Shown piece after piece: positions 10,266-17,860 of a stretch of 64,000 bases of DNA (position 1 is its first letter; each line of letters opens with the position of its first letter). A program made the translations under genes and the position numbers. The DNA is taken from contig NZ_QEXV01000003.1 of the NCBI RefSeq assembly GCF_003122085.1, positions 375,001 to 439,000 on the forward strand. The letters are read 5' to 3'. The notes under the pieces are model-generated. The model worked only from the letters and a program-made list of their open reading frames with translations. It did no database searches and was not told where the DNA came from. The DNA comes from Marinicauda salina. Its GTDB lineage: Bacteria; Pseudomonadota; Alphaproteobacteria; Caulobacterales; Maricaulaceae.

Positions 10266-10493
10266 TCAGGCCTCTTCGAGATCGATGTCGAGAATGGTGA
10301 TCTCGAAGGAGTAGGAGGTCTCGCCCTCCTCGACATTCTTGGAGACGACGCCGAGGCATTCGCCGCCGATATAGATCTCGGCGCACTCGTCGGGGCGCTG
10401 GCGCATCTGCACGCGCAGCTCCGGGTTCAGCTTGGACTGGAGGAAGGCCTCGACCTTGGCCGCTTCGTCGCGGTTGAAGACGGGAGTGGACAC
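10266..10493 (-). CDS. DUF3126 family protein
   Basis: A 75-residue acidic protein (NRDEAAKVEAFLQSKLNPEL, later FEITILDIDLEE) matching DUF3126, a small family restricted to Alphaproteobacteria. Function is unknown. It starts with GTG and lies downstream of cysE on the same strand, a neighbourhood I have seen repeatedly for this family. The ABC ATPase begins ten bases after its stop, so it may share that transcript. Confidence 0.8.
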   Translation of the reverse strand: MSTPVFNRDEAAKVEAFLQSKLNPELRVQMRQRPDECAEIYIGGECLGVVSKNVEEGETSYSFEITILDIDLEEA

Positions 10494-10596
10494 GGCGCTT
10501 GCGACCTCGCGTTTCTGGTTGGGGGAGGAATATGCGTCGCCGCGCAGCCTACAGGCCCGGCCGCGCGGATCAACATGGGGCGCCCACCGTTCGGCG

Positions 10597-11481
10597 TCAG
10601 CCGCCCTGGGGATGGTCGCCGCGATCGGCGCTCGCGCCGGCGTCGGCGCCGGCCGATTCCGTCAGCGTCTGGTCCATGGTCCGCGCCGGCTCGGCGCATT
10701 CGCCGACCGCCCGGGCGGGCACGCCGGCGACCGTGCAGTGGGCCGGCACGGATTTCAGCACGACCGACCCCGCCGCGATGCGCGCCTCCTCGCCCACGGT
10801 GATGTCGCCGAGCACCTTGGCGCCGGCGCCGATCAGCACGCCGTTCCCGATCGTCGGATGGCGCCGGCCCGCCTCGGAGCCGGTGCCGCCCAGCGTCACC
10901 TCGTGGAGCAGGGAAACATTGTCGCCGACGACGGCGGTCTCGCCGATCACGACGGCGGTCGCATGGTCGACCATGATGCCCTTGCCGATCCGCGCGGCGG
11001 GATGGATGTCGACGCCGAAGCGCTCGGAGATGCGGCTCTGCAGGTGGAAGGCCAGCGTCTCCCGGCCCTGCTCCCACAGCCAGTGGGCGATGCGGTAGGA
11101 TTCGATGGCGTGATAGCCCTTGTAATAGAGGAAGGGCTGCAGCAGCGAGCGGCACGCCGGATCGCGCTCGTCGATGGCCATCATGTCGGCGGCCGCGCGT
11201 TCGGCGATCTCGGGATCGCTCTTGAGCGCGTCGAGAACGACGTCGTGGACGAGGATGGCGTCGAGCTGCGGATCGGCGATCTTGGCGGCCAGGCGCTGGG
11301 CGAGCGCGTCCGTGAAACGGTCATGGCGCAGGATCGCCGCGTTGAGGAAGCTCGCGAGCACGGGCTCCTCGGCGGCGGCCGAGGCGGCCTCCATGCGCAG
11401 GCGGCCCCAGATCGCCTTCTGCGCGGTCTCGGCGTTCGCCGGCGCGTCGTCGGCGCGGCGGGGGCTTTCGGCGAGGCTCAT
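10597..11481 (-). CDS. cysE: serine O-acetyltransferase
   Basis: A 294-residue enzyme making O-acetylserine from serine and acetyl-CoA, the first step of cysteine synthesis. Residues 1-145 are the helical SATase N-domain (YHAIESYRIAHWLW); then a left-handed beta-helix with DIHPAARIG, the catalytic-site HATAVVIGETAVVGDNVSLLHEVTLGG region in pieces, and PTIGNGVLIGAGAKVLG. The C-terminal tail is longer than in the E. coli enzyme. AAAGGAGG precedes the ATG. It follows the Nudix gene by 17 bases, suggesting co-transcription. Confidence 0.93.
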   Translation of the reverse strand: MSLAESPRRADDAPANAETAQKAIWGRLRMEAASAAAEEPVLASFLNAAILRHDRFTDALAQRLAAKIADPQLDAILVHDVVLDALKSDPEIAERAAADMMAIDERDPACRSLLQPFLYYKGYHAIESYRIAHWLWEQGRETLAFHLQSRISERFGVDIHPAARIGKGIMVDHATAVVIGETAVVGDNVSLLHEVTLGGTGSEAGRRHPTIGNGVLIGAGAKVLGDITVGEEARIAAGSVVLKSVPAHCTVAGVPARAVGECAEPARTMDQTLTESAGADAGASADRGDHPQGG

Positions 11482-11498
11482 GGGGCCTCCTTTCGCGG

Positions 11499-12125
11499 CT
11501 ATCGCGCGGACGGCGGCTCGGCGAGGATCGCCGCGGCCAGCGCGTCGGGCAGCATGCCCTTCCGGGCCATGTAGTCAGCCTTGGCCAGCATCGCCAGCGT
11601 GAAGCCGTCGCGAATCTCGCCGCTCATCGCCATTTCGAGCGCGGCCTGGAAGGGCTCGCGGCGCTGCGTGATGTCGGCCTCGGCGCCTTCGGGGGCGGCT
11701 TCGCCGCGCGCAAGATCCCAGGCGAGAAAGGCGATCGCGCGTTCGTCGGTGACCGAGTTCGAGACGTCGAAATCGAGAATCTCGCGCCAGTTAGCCGCCG
11801 TCAGGCCGGTCTCCTCCAGCAGTTCGCGCTTGGCGCTCTCGAGCGGCGGGACGTCGGGCTTTCCCCCGCCCTCGGGCAGCTCCCAGGAATGGGCATCCAG
11901 CGCGAAGCGGTGCTGGCCGACCAGCATCACCGTCCCGTCGGCGAAGACCGGCACGACACCGATCGCGAGATGGACCGGCGAGACCACGCCGTACAGCCCC
12001 GGCGCGCCGTCCGGCTTGAGCACGTCGTACTCGGTCACGGTGAGCCAGGGATTGCGATAGCCGACGCGCTCGGCGCGGATCGTCCAGGGGCCGCGGCGCC
12101 GTTCGTCTTGCGTGTCGTCGCTCAT
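11499..12125 (-). CDS. Nudix hydrolase, ADP-sugar pyrophosphatase-like
   Basis: A 208-residue Nudix protein. The box is present as GGGKPDVPP then SAKRELLEETG, with the essential REUXEE core intact; the first glutamate of the classical GX5E spacing is not conserved. The ELPEGGG context resembles ADP-ribose/ADP-sugar pyrophosphatases. It lies 19 bases after the TetR gene and 17 before cysE. The exact substrate is not predictable here. Confidence 0.82.
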   Translation of the reverse strand: MSDDTQDERRRGPWTIRAERVGYRNPWLTVTEYDVLKPDGAPGLYGVVSPVHLAIGVVPVFADGTVMLVGQHRFALDAHSWELPEGGGKPDVPPLESAKRELLEETGLTAANWREILDFDVSNSVTDERAIAFLAWDLARGEAAPEGAEADITQRREPFQAALEMAMSGEIRDGFTLAMLAKADYMARKGMLPDALAAAILAEPPSAR

Positions 12126-12144
12126 GGGCGCCTCGCGCCGGGGC

Positions 12145-12825
12145 TCAGCGTCCCGCGGCGGCGTCCAGCTGGGCGATCAGCTTCGGCGTCGCCAGCCCGC
12201 GCAGCACCTGCTCGGCGTGGAAGTCGATGACGTCGTCGAGCGAGAGATGGCTGCAGTCCGGCCGGCCGTGCGGGAAGTCCGGGATCGTCACCGCCAGCAT
12301 GGTCAGCCCGTGCGCGCCGGCCCACACGCTCGCCGCGGCGAGCTCGGGATCGACGTCGCGGAACCAGCCCGCCGCGATCGAATCCGTGATCATCGCCTCG
12401 AGATGCTCCGCCGCGGCGAAGCCGTACGTGCCCTCCTCGACGCTGTGCTCGGCGCGCCAGCCGCCGGTGAAGGCGAGCTTGTAGTGGGAGGGCTGCTCCA
12501 GCCCGGTCTCGACATAGGCGCGCATGCATTCGGGCGTCAGGCGCGGGCCGTCCTTGACCGGCCGGTCGGCGGCGAGCATGCGCGAATAGAGGCGCTCGAA
12601 GAACTGCTCGCGGATCTCCTCGAACAGCGCCTCCTTGGAGTCGAAATACTTGTAGAGCGCCGCCGGCGAGTAATCGATGCGCTCGGCGATGCGGCGCATC
12701 GAGATGCCCGCCTCGCCGTCCTCCATGAAGATGTCCTCGGCCGCGCCGATGATGGCGTCGCGCACCTTGCGGCGGCGGCGCTCGGCCGGGCTCAGCTCCT
12801 CGTTCGCGGCGGTCTGCGCAGCCAT
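12145..12825 (-). CDS. TetR-family transcriptional regulator
   Basis: A 226-residue regulator. The N-terminal helix-turn-helix occupies about residues 20-67 (RDAIIGAAEDIFMEDG then MRRIAERIDYSPAALYKYF). The C-terminal half is a ligand domain of the TetR_C_33/WHG type with unknown ligand. Start chosen at the ATG preceded by AGGAG; a frame extension upstream is unconserved and crosses the operator. It is divergent from the nitroreductase across a 145-base spacer containing an inverted repeat, so autoregulation and control of the nitroreductase are likely. Confidence 0.87.
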   Translation of the reverse strand: MAAQTAANEELSPAERRRRKVRDAIIGAAEDIFMEDGEAGISMRRIAERIDYSPAALYKYFDSKEALFEEIREQFFERLYSRMLAADRPVKDGPRLTPECMRAYVETGLEQPSHYKLAFTGGWRAEHSVEEGTYGFAAAEHLEAMITDSIAAGWFRDVDPELAAASVWAGAHGLTMLAVTIPDFPHGRPDCSHLSLDDVIDFHAEQVLRGLATPKLIAQLDAAAGR

Positions 12826-12886
12826 GCGCGCGGGCTCCTCGGTTCGATCGCGTGTCGGTTTCCGCCTCACCGGCGGCTTGCGCGCG

Positions 12887-12900
12887 ATGATACGGATCAT
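12887..12900. promoter_or_regulatory. candidate TetR operator
   Basis: ATGAT-ACGG-ATCAT is an inverted repeat in the divergent tetR/nitroreductase spacer. It lies between a weak -35 (TTGCGC, 12878) and an AT-rich -10 (GATATAAC, about 12902-12909) that would serve the nitroreductase. The assignment to this TetR is inference. Confidence 0.5.
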
Positions 12901-12970
12901 TGATATAACGGCGCGTGAAACCGCCCGTCAAAACCGACCGACATTCTCCGCCCCGCCAGGAGCTCCCCGC

Positions 12971-13597
12971 ATGACCGATTTCGCCGCGCCGGCCTTCCCC
13001 GTCGAAGGCGAGCCGCTGGAGGCCGCCCACACGAGCCCGGACACGCTGACGCTGCAGGCGCGCCGACGCTCGACGGTGGCGAAGAACATGGGCGAGCCCG
13101 GCCCCTCCCCGGACCAGCTCAAGACGCTGATCAATATCGGCGCGCGCACGCCCGATCACGGCAAGTTGTTCCCCTGGCGCTTCATCGTCTTCGAGGGCGA
13201 GGCGCGCGCGAAGTTCGGCGCGATCCTGGAAAAGGTGCTGCGCGAGGCCGAGCCCGGCGGGCCGGAGGAGCGCTACGAGCTGGAGCGCAACCGCTTCCTG
13301 CGCGCCCCCGTCGTCATCGGCGTCGTCTCCGACGTGACCGAGAATTACAAGATCCCGGAATGGGAGCAGGTGCTCTCGGCCGGCGCGGTCTGCATGAACC
13401 TGCTGATCGCGGCGCGCGCCATGGGCTTCGCCGCCCAGTGGCTCACCGAGTGGTACGCCTATGACCGGCGGGTCAAGCGCGCGCTGGGCCTCGAGTCCGG
13501 CGAGCGCATCGCGGGCTTCATCTATGTCGGAACCGCGACCGAGGCGCCCGCCGAGCGCAAGCGCAAGCCCCCGCGCGTGGAGCGGTGGGAGGGGTAG
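12971..13597 (+). CDS. nitroreductase-family flavoprotein
   Basis: A 208-residue protein of the FMN-dependent nitroreductase fold. ARRRSTVAKNMGEPGPS near residue 30 and TPDHGKLFPWRF near residue 65 supply FMN-phosphate contacts, and CMNLLIAARAMGFAAQWLTE is the typical central helix. It resembles the YdjA subgroup, which reduces small nitro or quinone-like compounds with NAD(P)H. The divergent TetR gene is the likely regulator. The physiological substrate is unknown. Confidence 0.85.
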   Translation: MTDFAAPAFPVEGEPLEAAHTSPDTLTLQARRRSTVAKNMGEPGPSPDQLKTLINIGARTPDHGKLFPWRFIVFEGEARAKFGAILEKVLREAEPGGPEERYELERNRFLRAPVVIGVVSDVTENYKIPEWEQVLSAGAVCMNLLIAARAMGFAAQWLTEWYAYDRRVKRALGLESGERIAGFIYVGTATEAPAERKRKPPRVERWEG

Positions 13598-13917
13598 GCG
13601 TCAGGCGGTGGCGCCTCGCGCCGCCGCAACGTCCCGCATCACGCGTTTCCCGGCGTCCGACCGCATCCGGTAGGTGGAATGACGCAGGCGCGGCGTCCAC
13701 CAGTTATTGCCATCCCGGGAGCCCGCAGGGCTGTCCGGAACATACCGGAATCACGAAGAACCCGGATATCTCGACTCTCGTTTTCCTGACCCCGGATCGG
13801 GGTCCGGGGTGAACTCCAGTCAGGACCCAGCGATCGACGGGCGCGGCGCGTCCTCTCTGGGCCCCAGCCTTCGCTGGGGAAACGCGCCAGGGCGCAGGTC
13901 CGCCTCCCGCCTGAAGC
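13598..13917. repeat. intergenic region with palindromic repeat fragments
   Basis: No gene is supported here. The stretch holds short palindromic blocks: CCATCCCGGGAGCCCGCAGG at about 13711, related in inverted orientation to the end of the 15941-16054 repeat; a palindrome around CCCCGGATCGGGGTCCGGGG (about 13791-13810); and CCCCAGCCTTCGCTGGGG near 13861-13878. Confidence 0.6.
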
Positions 13918-13979
13918 GACCATCTGCGTCTGCCGGTTCAGGGCGTCGTAGGAGAATGTATGGGTAAAGACGAGTTGGC
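13918..13979 (-). pseudogene. duplicated RHS fragment
   Basis: The minus strand encodes the RHS peptide QLVFTHTFSYDALNRQTQM, nearly identical to the copy at 14163-14224 within the neighbouring RHS fragment. It lies in a different frame from that fragment and has no start or continuation, so it is a duplicated remnant. Confidence 0.7.
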
Positions 13980-13982
13980 CCG

Positions 13983-14078
13983 CGTCGCCCGCAGGCGCGC
14001 AGCGCCGAGGACGCGCATGACGTGAAATCCCGTCGCCCGCAGGCGCGCAGCGCCGAGGACGCGCATGATGTGAAGTCC
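13983..14078 (-). repeat. two tandem 48-bp repeats
   Basis: Two adjacent copies, 13983-14030 and 14031-14078, differ at only a few positions. The 48-bp period equals 16 codons, so it adds two near-identical peptides ending MRVLGAARLRAT to the RHS fragment frame. The unit looks like an inserted GC-rich intergenic repeat rather than RHS coding sequence. Confidence 0.85.
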
Positions 14079-14095
14079 CTCGCCCGCCGCGGCGG

Positions 14096-14496
14096 GATCA
14101 AACACCGCGCGCGTGCGCGCCCCGGTGAGGTCGTACTCGTAGGTCCACGTCCCCTCCGGCGTGACCATCTGCGTCTGCCGGTTCAAGGCGTCGTAGGAGA
14201 AGGTGTGCGTGAAGACGAGCTGGGGCGACGTGTCCGCATCGGTGTAGCGGCGCCGCTCGACGACGTTGCCGTTGGCGTCGAGCGCGGTCCAGTCGCGTCC
14301 GCCATGGGGGTAGGTCGTGACGGCGTCGCGGCCGTAGGCGTCGGTGCTGATGCGCGTGCGCCAGTAATTCGCCGCGTCGGGCTCGCCCGCCTCGTTGACC
14401 GCGCAGTCGGCGTCATGGTCCTGGCGCGACTGCCAGTAGAAGACCGGCCGGCCCAGCGTCCCGATCGCCATGCGGCGCATCGTGCGCTGGATGTAA
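14096..14496 (-). pseudogene. orphan RHS/YD-repeat fragment
   Basis: The minus strand encodes about 130 residues of RHS sequence: YIQRTMRRMAIGTLGRPVFY, STDAYGRDAVTTYPHGGRD, then the YD-repeat FSYDALNRQTQMVTPEGTW and YEYDLTGARTRAVFDP. The frame begins abruptly at the border with AT-rich DNA and ends in the 48-bp repeats. Such detached RHS pieces downstream of an immunity gene are typical of RHS loci that have exchanged C-terminal modules. There is no ribosome binding site or complete domain, so I call it a pseudogene. Confidence 0.8.
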
Positions 14497-14562
14497 GATA
14501 TTTAGAAGCAAGCGCAAATCCCCATATTTTATTGAATATGAAACGATTACGACTTTCATATT

Positions 14563-15045
14563 TCACATTAAGTCGGAGATCCGAGGCCTCCCTGCAGATT
14601 TGCCTGTTCGTATTAGACCGCGCCCACCAACTTCGTATAATCTATAATCAAAGAAATTTCCTCTTTCATCTGGGCTGTCAAAACCAAACGATATCAACAT
14701 TATATCATGATAATCCCCAAACTGGTACTCGGCATATACTCTTGCACCTAATTGCGTGGGCATTGTATAAAAGAATCGCCTACCGTTCCTTTCTACAATT
14801 ATTATCTTTTCATCCCCATTCGATGAAATGATATTACAATATTGAATCTCTAACCTGGTATGATCGCTCGTGTTTCCTTGAATAATCAATTCTGGATTTA
14901 TCACGCAATGATTCAAATCATTTTCACCAATTTGCTGTACCGTCGTTTCTCTTTTTGGCACACAAGCGGTAAGGAGGGCAGGCAAAGAAAGAAAAGCTAA
15001 TAATACAATGGGTCCGCGGATCAGCATATAGATATTTCTATTCAT
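14563..15045 (-). CDS. AT-rich lipoprotein, candidate immunity protein for the M23 toxin
   Basis: A 160-residue protein unlike its neighbours in base composition: visibly AT-rich, with many ATA, AAT and TTT codons in a very GC-rich genome. The N-terminus has a basic start, a hydrophobic run and the lipobox L-T-A-C (Cys28), so it should be an envelope lipoprotein. The mature part matches no family I recognise. It overlaps the end of the RHS-M23 frame by eight bases with no separate strong ribosome binding site, implying coupled translation. A periplasm-facing lipoprotein right after a peptidoglycan-cleaving toxin domain fits an immunity role. That role is inference. Confidence 0.7.
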   Translation of the reverse strand: MNRNIYMLIRGPIVLLAFLSLPALLTACVPKRETTVQQIGENDLNHCVINPELIIQGNTSDHTRLEIQYCNIISSNGDEKIIIVERNGRRFFYTMPTQLGARVYAEYQFGDYHDIMLISFGFDSPDERGNFFDYRLYEVGGRGLIRTGKSAGRPRISDLM

Positions 15046-15102
15046 AACGATCTTCGTCCTTCAGTGCGTCATTCGGATCAATACGCTGGTTATCAACAAC
15101 CG

Positions 15103-15136
15103 CCTCAAAATGCAGATGCGCATCTGCATTTTGAGG
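15103..15136. repeat. 34-bp perfect palindrome in the M23 active-site codons
   Basis: Starting CCTCAAAATGCAGATGC at 15103, the sequence reads identically on both strands through 15136 with no spacer. It encodes the region around the HLH zinc motif on the minus strand. Both strands consequently contain the same peptide MQMRICILR in another frame. Confidence 0.95.
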
Positions 15137-15616
15137 AACGTTCCCCGTTCGCCCAACCGTTCCAATTTGATCGCCCGCTTCGACGCTGTCTCCATTCTCG
15201 ACAGCCCTGTCTTCCATATGATGATAACGCGTAACCGAACCATCTGGATGGTAGATTTCGGCTCCGGTGCCGTAGCCATCAGGGTCATCGACGGCAACCA
15301 CCCGACCTTCGCCTGATGCCACGACAGGCGCACCCTCCTCTGCCTGAATATCTATGCCGTTATGAGTCCGGCCCCCAGACCTCGGAGATCCATATTCGCC
15401 GCTTCCTTGTCCACGGCTCGTGTCACGTTCCGTCAAGCTCTCGCCGCTAGGTAAGGGGTCCTCGCAACTTCCTCCACTCGATTGCCCTTCCTCAGGAGTC
15501 GCCGCGCACTCCCCACTCGGATCCGTCGCGTTGAACGGATCATTCCCCACATACGCGTAGAGGTTCATCTGGTCTTCGTAGCCGATCGGGTCGACCTCGA
15601 GGAGTTGGCCGGAAAC

Positions 15617-15692
15617 GCGTTCGATCCGGGGGATCGAACGCCCGGCCGACGCCGAGCGCGGGGGGTCCCGGATCAAGTCCGGGATAAAATCC
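15617..15692. repeat. short palindromic element inserted in the RHS core
   Basis: About 76 bases interrupt the RHS core between [11 protein letters not shown] and VSGQLLEVD. They contain two palindromes, CCCGGATCAAGTCCGGG and GTTCGATCCGGGGGATCGAAC. The length is not a multiple of three and breaks the frame. Related CCGGATCAAGTCCG motifs recur near 30920. Confidence 0.7.
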
Positions 15693-15940
15693 GTAGCGCG
15701 CCCGGTAGTAGAGGAACTCCGTCTCGGGATTCCCCCGGTCCCCCGCCTTCGCGGGGGCAGGCAAGCCGGGGGCAGGCTCCGCGGCCCCGGACGGCGTCCG
15801 GGGCGAGGACGGGCGACGTTTTCTGTCAATCCGGCCCGCCGCAGGCCAAGCCATTATTCCGGGTTTCCCCCAGCGGAAGCTGGGGCCCGGAGAGGACGCG
15901 CCGCGCCCTTGGCTTTCCGCGCGCCCGACCGCGTCCGGTT

Positions 15941-16054
15941 GTCATCCCGGCCGGAGCGCGCAGCGCGGAGCGCCGGGATCCACCCGACTCGCGAACAGAC
16001 GTCGGGAAGGGTTGTCGGTAGATCCCGGATAGCCCTGCGGGCTTCCGGGATGAC
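15941..16054. repeat. dispersed palindromic repeat, copy 1
   Basis: About 114 bases bounded by GTCATCCCGG and CCGGGATGAC, with internal hairpins. Its inverted copy, with many identical blocks such as GTCATCCCGGCCGGAGCGCG, lies at 17717-17831. No coding function. The region 15830-16242 as a whole has no gene, only such repeats. Confidence 0.8.
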
Positions 16055-16087
16055 AATCTGATCTCGAATGGGCGGTCCCCATCCCGA

Positions 16088-16183
16088 GGCTCCCGCGGCC
16101 TGCGCCCGCGAAGGCGGGCGAGGCGGGAGCCCAGGGAGATCGCGGCCTGCGATCGCTGGTTTCCCGCCTGCGCGGGAAACCCG
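16088..16183. repeat. dispersed hairpin repeat, copy 1
   Basis: Contains GGCTCCCGC, then CCCGCGAAGGCGGG and GCGGGAGCC, then TTTCCCGCCTGCGCGGGAAA. A direct copy with the same order is at 17454-17548. It looks like a REP/BIME-type intergenic element. Confidence 0.75.
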
Positions 16184-16242
16184 GTGAGCCGGTCCGCCGG
16201 ATCGGTCGCGACGCGCCGGCCACGAAGAGGACTCGCCGCCCC

Positions 16243-16692
16243 CTACCCCGCCCCGATCACGGCGTAGTCGCGGGTCTCGCAGGCGAGCGCGCCGGTCTCG
16301 TCATAGACGCGCAGCACCGCGTCGAGGCCGGGATTGGCCGGAGCGCCGCGATAGCGCGCCGGGGCGCGGCCGCGGGCGCGCTCGGCGGCCGGCGTCTCCC
16401 GCGCGCCCACGACGAGGCGCGAGAGCGGGCCGGTCGCCTCGCCGAAGAGCGGGCCGGACTGGGCGAGATCGAGCGTCTGGCCGGCGCCGCGGCCCTTGAC
16501 CTCGAGCGACCAGAAGCCGGGTCCGCCCTCGGCCCAGGCCGACAGCGTGCGGACGCCGCCGTCATAGACGAGCGCCATCCGGCAATCGGCGGACGGGTCG
16601 AAAGGCGCGCGGCCCGGCGGGTCGGCCGCCGCCAGCGCGGCGGTCGAGACGGCGAGCGCGAGCGCGCCGGCGAGAGGTCTGAATGCAGTCAT
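16243..16692 (-). CDS. CsgH-like curli assembly protein
   Basis: A 149-residue secreted protein with a signal peptide (cleavage near ALAAADPP, about residues 20-24). The mature part has alternating beta-like segments (WSLEVKGRGAGQTLDLAQSG then LSRLVVGA) and one cysteine near each end. This size, layout and its place 85 bases after a curlin gene fit CsgH, the alphaproteobacterial periplasmic protein that holds back premature amyloid formation. Family assignment is by pattern and context, not by a diagnostic motif. ATGGAGGAG just before the ATG gives a strong binding site. Confidence 0.6.
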   Translation of the reverse strand: MTAFRPLAGALALAVSTAALAAADPPGRAPFDPSADCRMALVYDGGVRTLSAWAEGGPGFWSLEVKGRGAGQTLDLAQSGPLFGEATGPLSRLVVGARETPAAERARGRAPARYRGAPANPGLDAVLRVYDETGALACETRDYAVIGAG

Positions 16693-16777
16693 GGTCTCCT
16701 CCATCGGTCGGAGAGAAATCGGCTCGCGAGGGGGCGCGGCGCGCCGGCCGCGCCCGCCCGCGGACAGGCAGGGCGAT

Positions 16778-17290
16778 CTAGTTGCCGCCCTGGACGACCA
16801 GCGAGACATTGCCCGAGCCGCGCTGGCGCACGTCGGCGGTCTGGCCGTCGCCGACCTGGATCACGCCGAGTGCGTTGTTCGAGCCGGCCTGGTCGGTCTT
16901 GGCGTAGTTGTCGGTCCCGATCTGGGCGACGCCGACGAGATTGTCGCGGCCGGTCTGGATCGTGACCGAGTCGTTATAGGCGCCCTCCTGGCCGACGACG
17001 GCGTCGTTGCGCCGGCCGGCCTGGTCGACGATCGCGTCGTTGGCGTAGCCGCCCTGGCTCACCACGACGTCGTTGGCCGCGCCGCCCTGGTAGGTGCGCA
17101 CATAGTGGCGCCAGCCGCGCTGCGAGACGTCGAGCCGCTGGCGGTAGCCGTTCTGGCGGCCGGCGATCTCGTTGGCGTAGCCCTGCTGGCTGATCGAGAC
17201 GTGGTTGCGCGATTGCGCCTCGGCGGCCGACGAAACGCCGGCGAGCGCGAGGAGGCTCAGGGTCGAGGCGAGTGCGATGCGAAGTTTCAT
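16778..17290 (-). CDS. curlin-repeat protein (CsgA/CsgB-like)
   Basis: A 170-residue secreted protein: signal peptide to about residue 26 (VSSAAEAQS), then repeated curlin units with Q-x-G-x-x-N spacing, such as VSQGGYANDAIVDQAGRRND and VAQIGTDNYAKTDQAGSNN. These strands stack into extracellular amyloid fibres in biofilm matrices. I count about five or six units. Whether it is the major subunit or the nucleator cannot be decided. The CsgH-like gene follows on the same strand, but csgG, csgE and csgF are not in the window, so secretion must depend on genes elsewhere. Confidence 0.85.
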   Translation of the reverse strand: MKLRIALASTLSLLALAGVSSAAEAQSRNHVSISQQGYANEIAGRQNGYRQRLDVSQRGWRHYVRTYQGGAANDVVVSQGGYANDAIVDQAGRRNDAVVGQEGAYNDSVTIQTGRDNLVGVAQIGTDNYAKTDQAGSNNALGVIQVGDGQTADVRQRGSGNVSLVVQGGN

Positions 17291-17453
17291 GACGGGTCTC
17301 CGTTGTCCGTTTCGCGCGGCGCGTTCGTGCGCCGTGCGTCCGTTCTCGCAGAGCCGCCATGAACGGACGCGGAGCGCGCCGTTCAGCGCGCGATCACGTG
17401 GGTGAACGGGGCGTTCAGGGGGCGGTTCGCGGCGCGCTCGCCCCGTTCGCCGG

Positions 17454-17548
17454 GTCTCCCGCGACCTGCACCCGCGAAGGCGGGTGAGGCGGGAGCCTGG
17501 AGACGTCAATGCGCCGACATCCCTGGGTTCCCGCCTGCGCGGGAATGA
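17454..17548. repeat. dispersed hairpin repeat, copy 2
   Basis: Direct copy of the element at 16088-16183: TCCCGCGACCTGCACCCGCG, GGCGGGAGCC and TTCCCGCCTGCGCGGGAA in the same order. A short duplication (GGGAATGACGGGTTGGAGGA, twice) follows at about 17540-17585. The stretch 17291-17860 has no supported gene. Confidence 0.75.
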
Positions 17549-17716
17549 CGGGTTGGAGGACTGCGCGGGAATGACGGGTTGGAGGATATCGAGGCGTCTT
17601 CGTCATCCCCGAAGCCGAAGGCTGTCGGGGACCCAGAGAGCATGGCGCGCCGCCCCTGGACCGTTCGCTGCTTTGACCAGTCCTCCGGATCGGGGAGAGG
17701 GAAATTCCGCATCCGG

Positions 17717-17831
17717 GTCATCCCGGCCGGCCGTCAGGCCGAGCCGGGATCTACCGACAGCGCTTCCAGACGTCGGTGTGCGAATCCGGTAGGTCCCGGC
17801 TCTCCGCGCTTCGCGCTCCGGCCGGGATGAC
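17717..17831. repeat. dispersed palindromic repeat, copy 2 (inverted)
   Basis: Inverted copy of 15941-16054, again bounded by GTCATCCCGG and CCGGGATGAC. The two copies flank the RHS-end/curlin interval in opposite orientation. Confidence 0.8.
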
Positions 17832-17860
17832 GCCCACATTGTATTGAAGAAGGCCGCCCC

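Larger units (their letters stand above)
15038..15725 (-). pseudogene. RHS core end fused to M23 peptidase, truncated and frame-broken
   Basis: The minus strand encodes the end of an RHS core: [11 protein letters not shown] (15725-15693), then after a short insertion [18 protein letters not shown] and [19 protein letters not shown] linker leads into a complete-looking M23 (LytM) peptidase domain with zinc ligands HNGID (15364-15350), YHH and HLH (15118-15110), ending [13 protein letters not shown]23 enzymes cut peptidoglycan cross-bridges. The RHS N-terminal body is missing, and the insertion at 15617-15692 shifts the frame, so the gene is a remnant. The peptidase part keeps all visible catalytic residues. 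Confidence 0.82.

Noticed and set aside
13983-14078. Possible CRISPR-like array
   Set aside because: Only two directly adjacent 48-bp copies with no spacers, and they extend an RHS reading frame.
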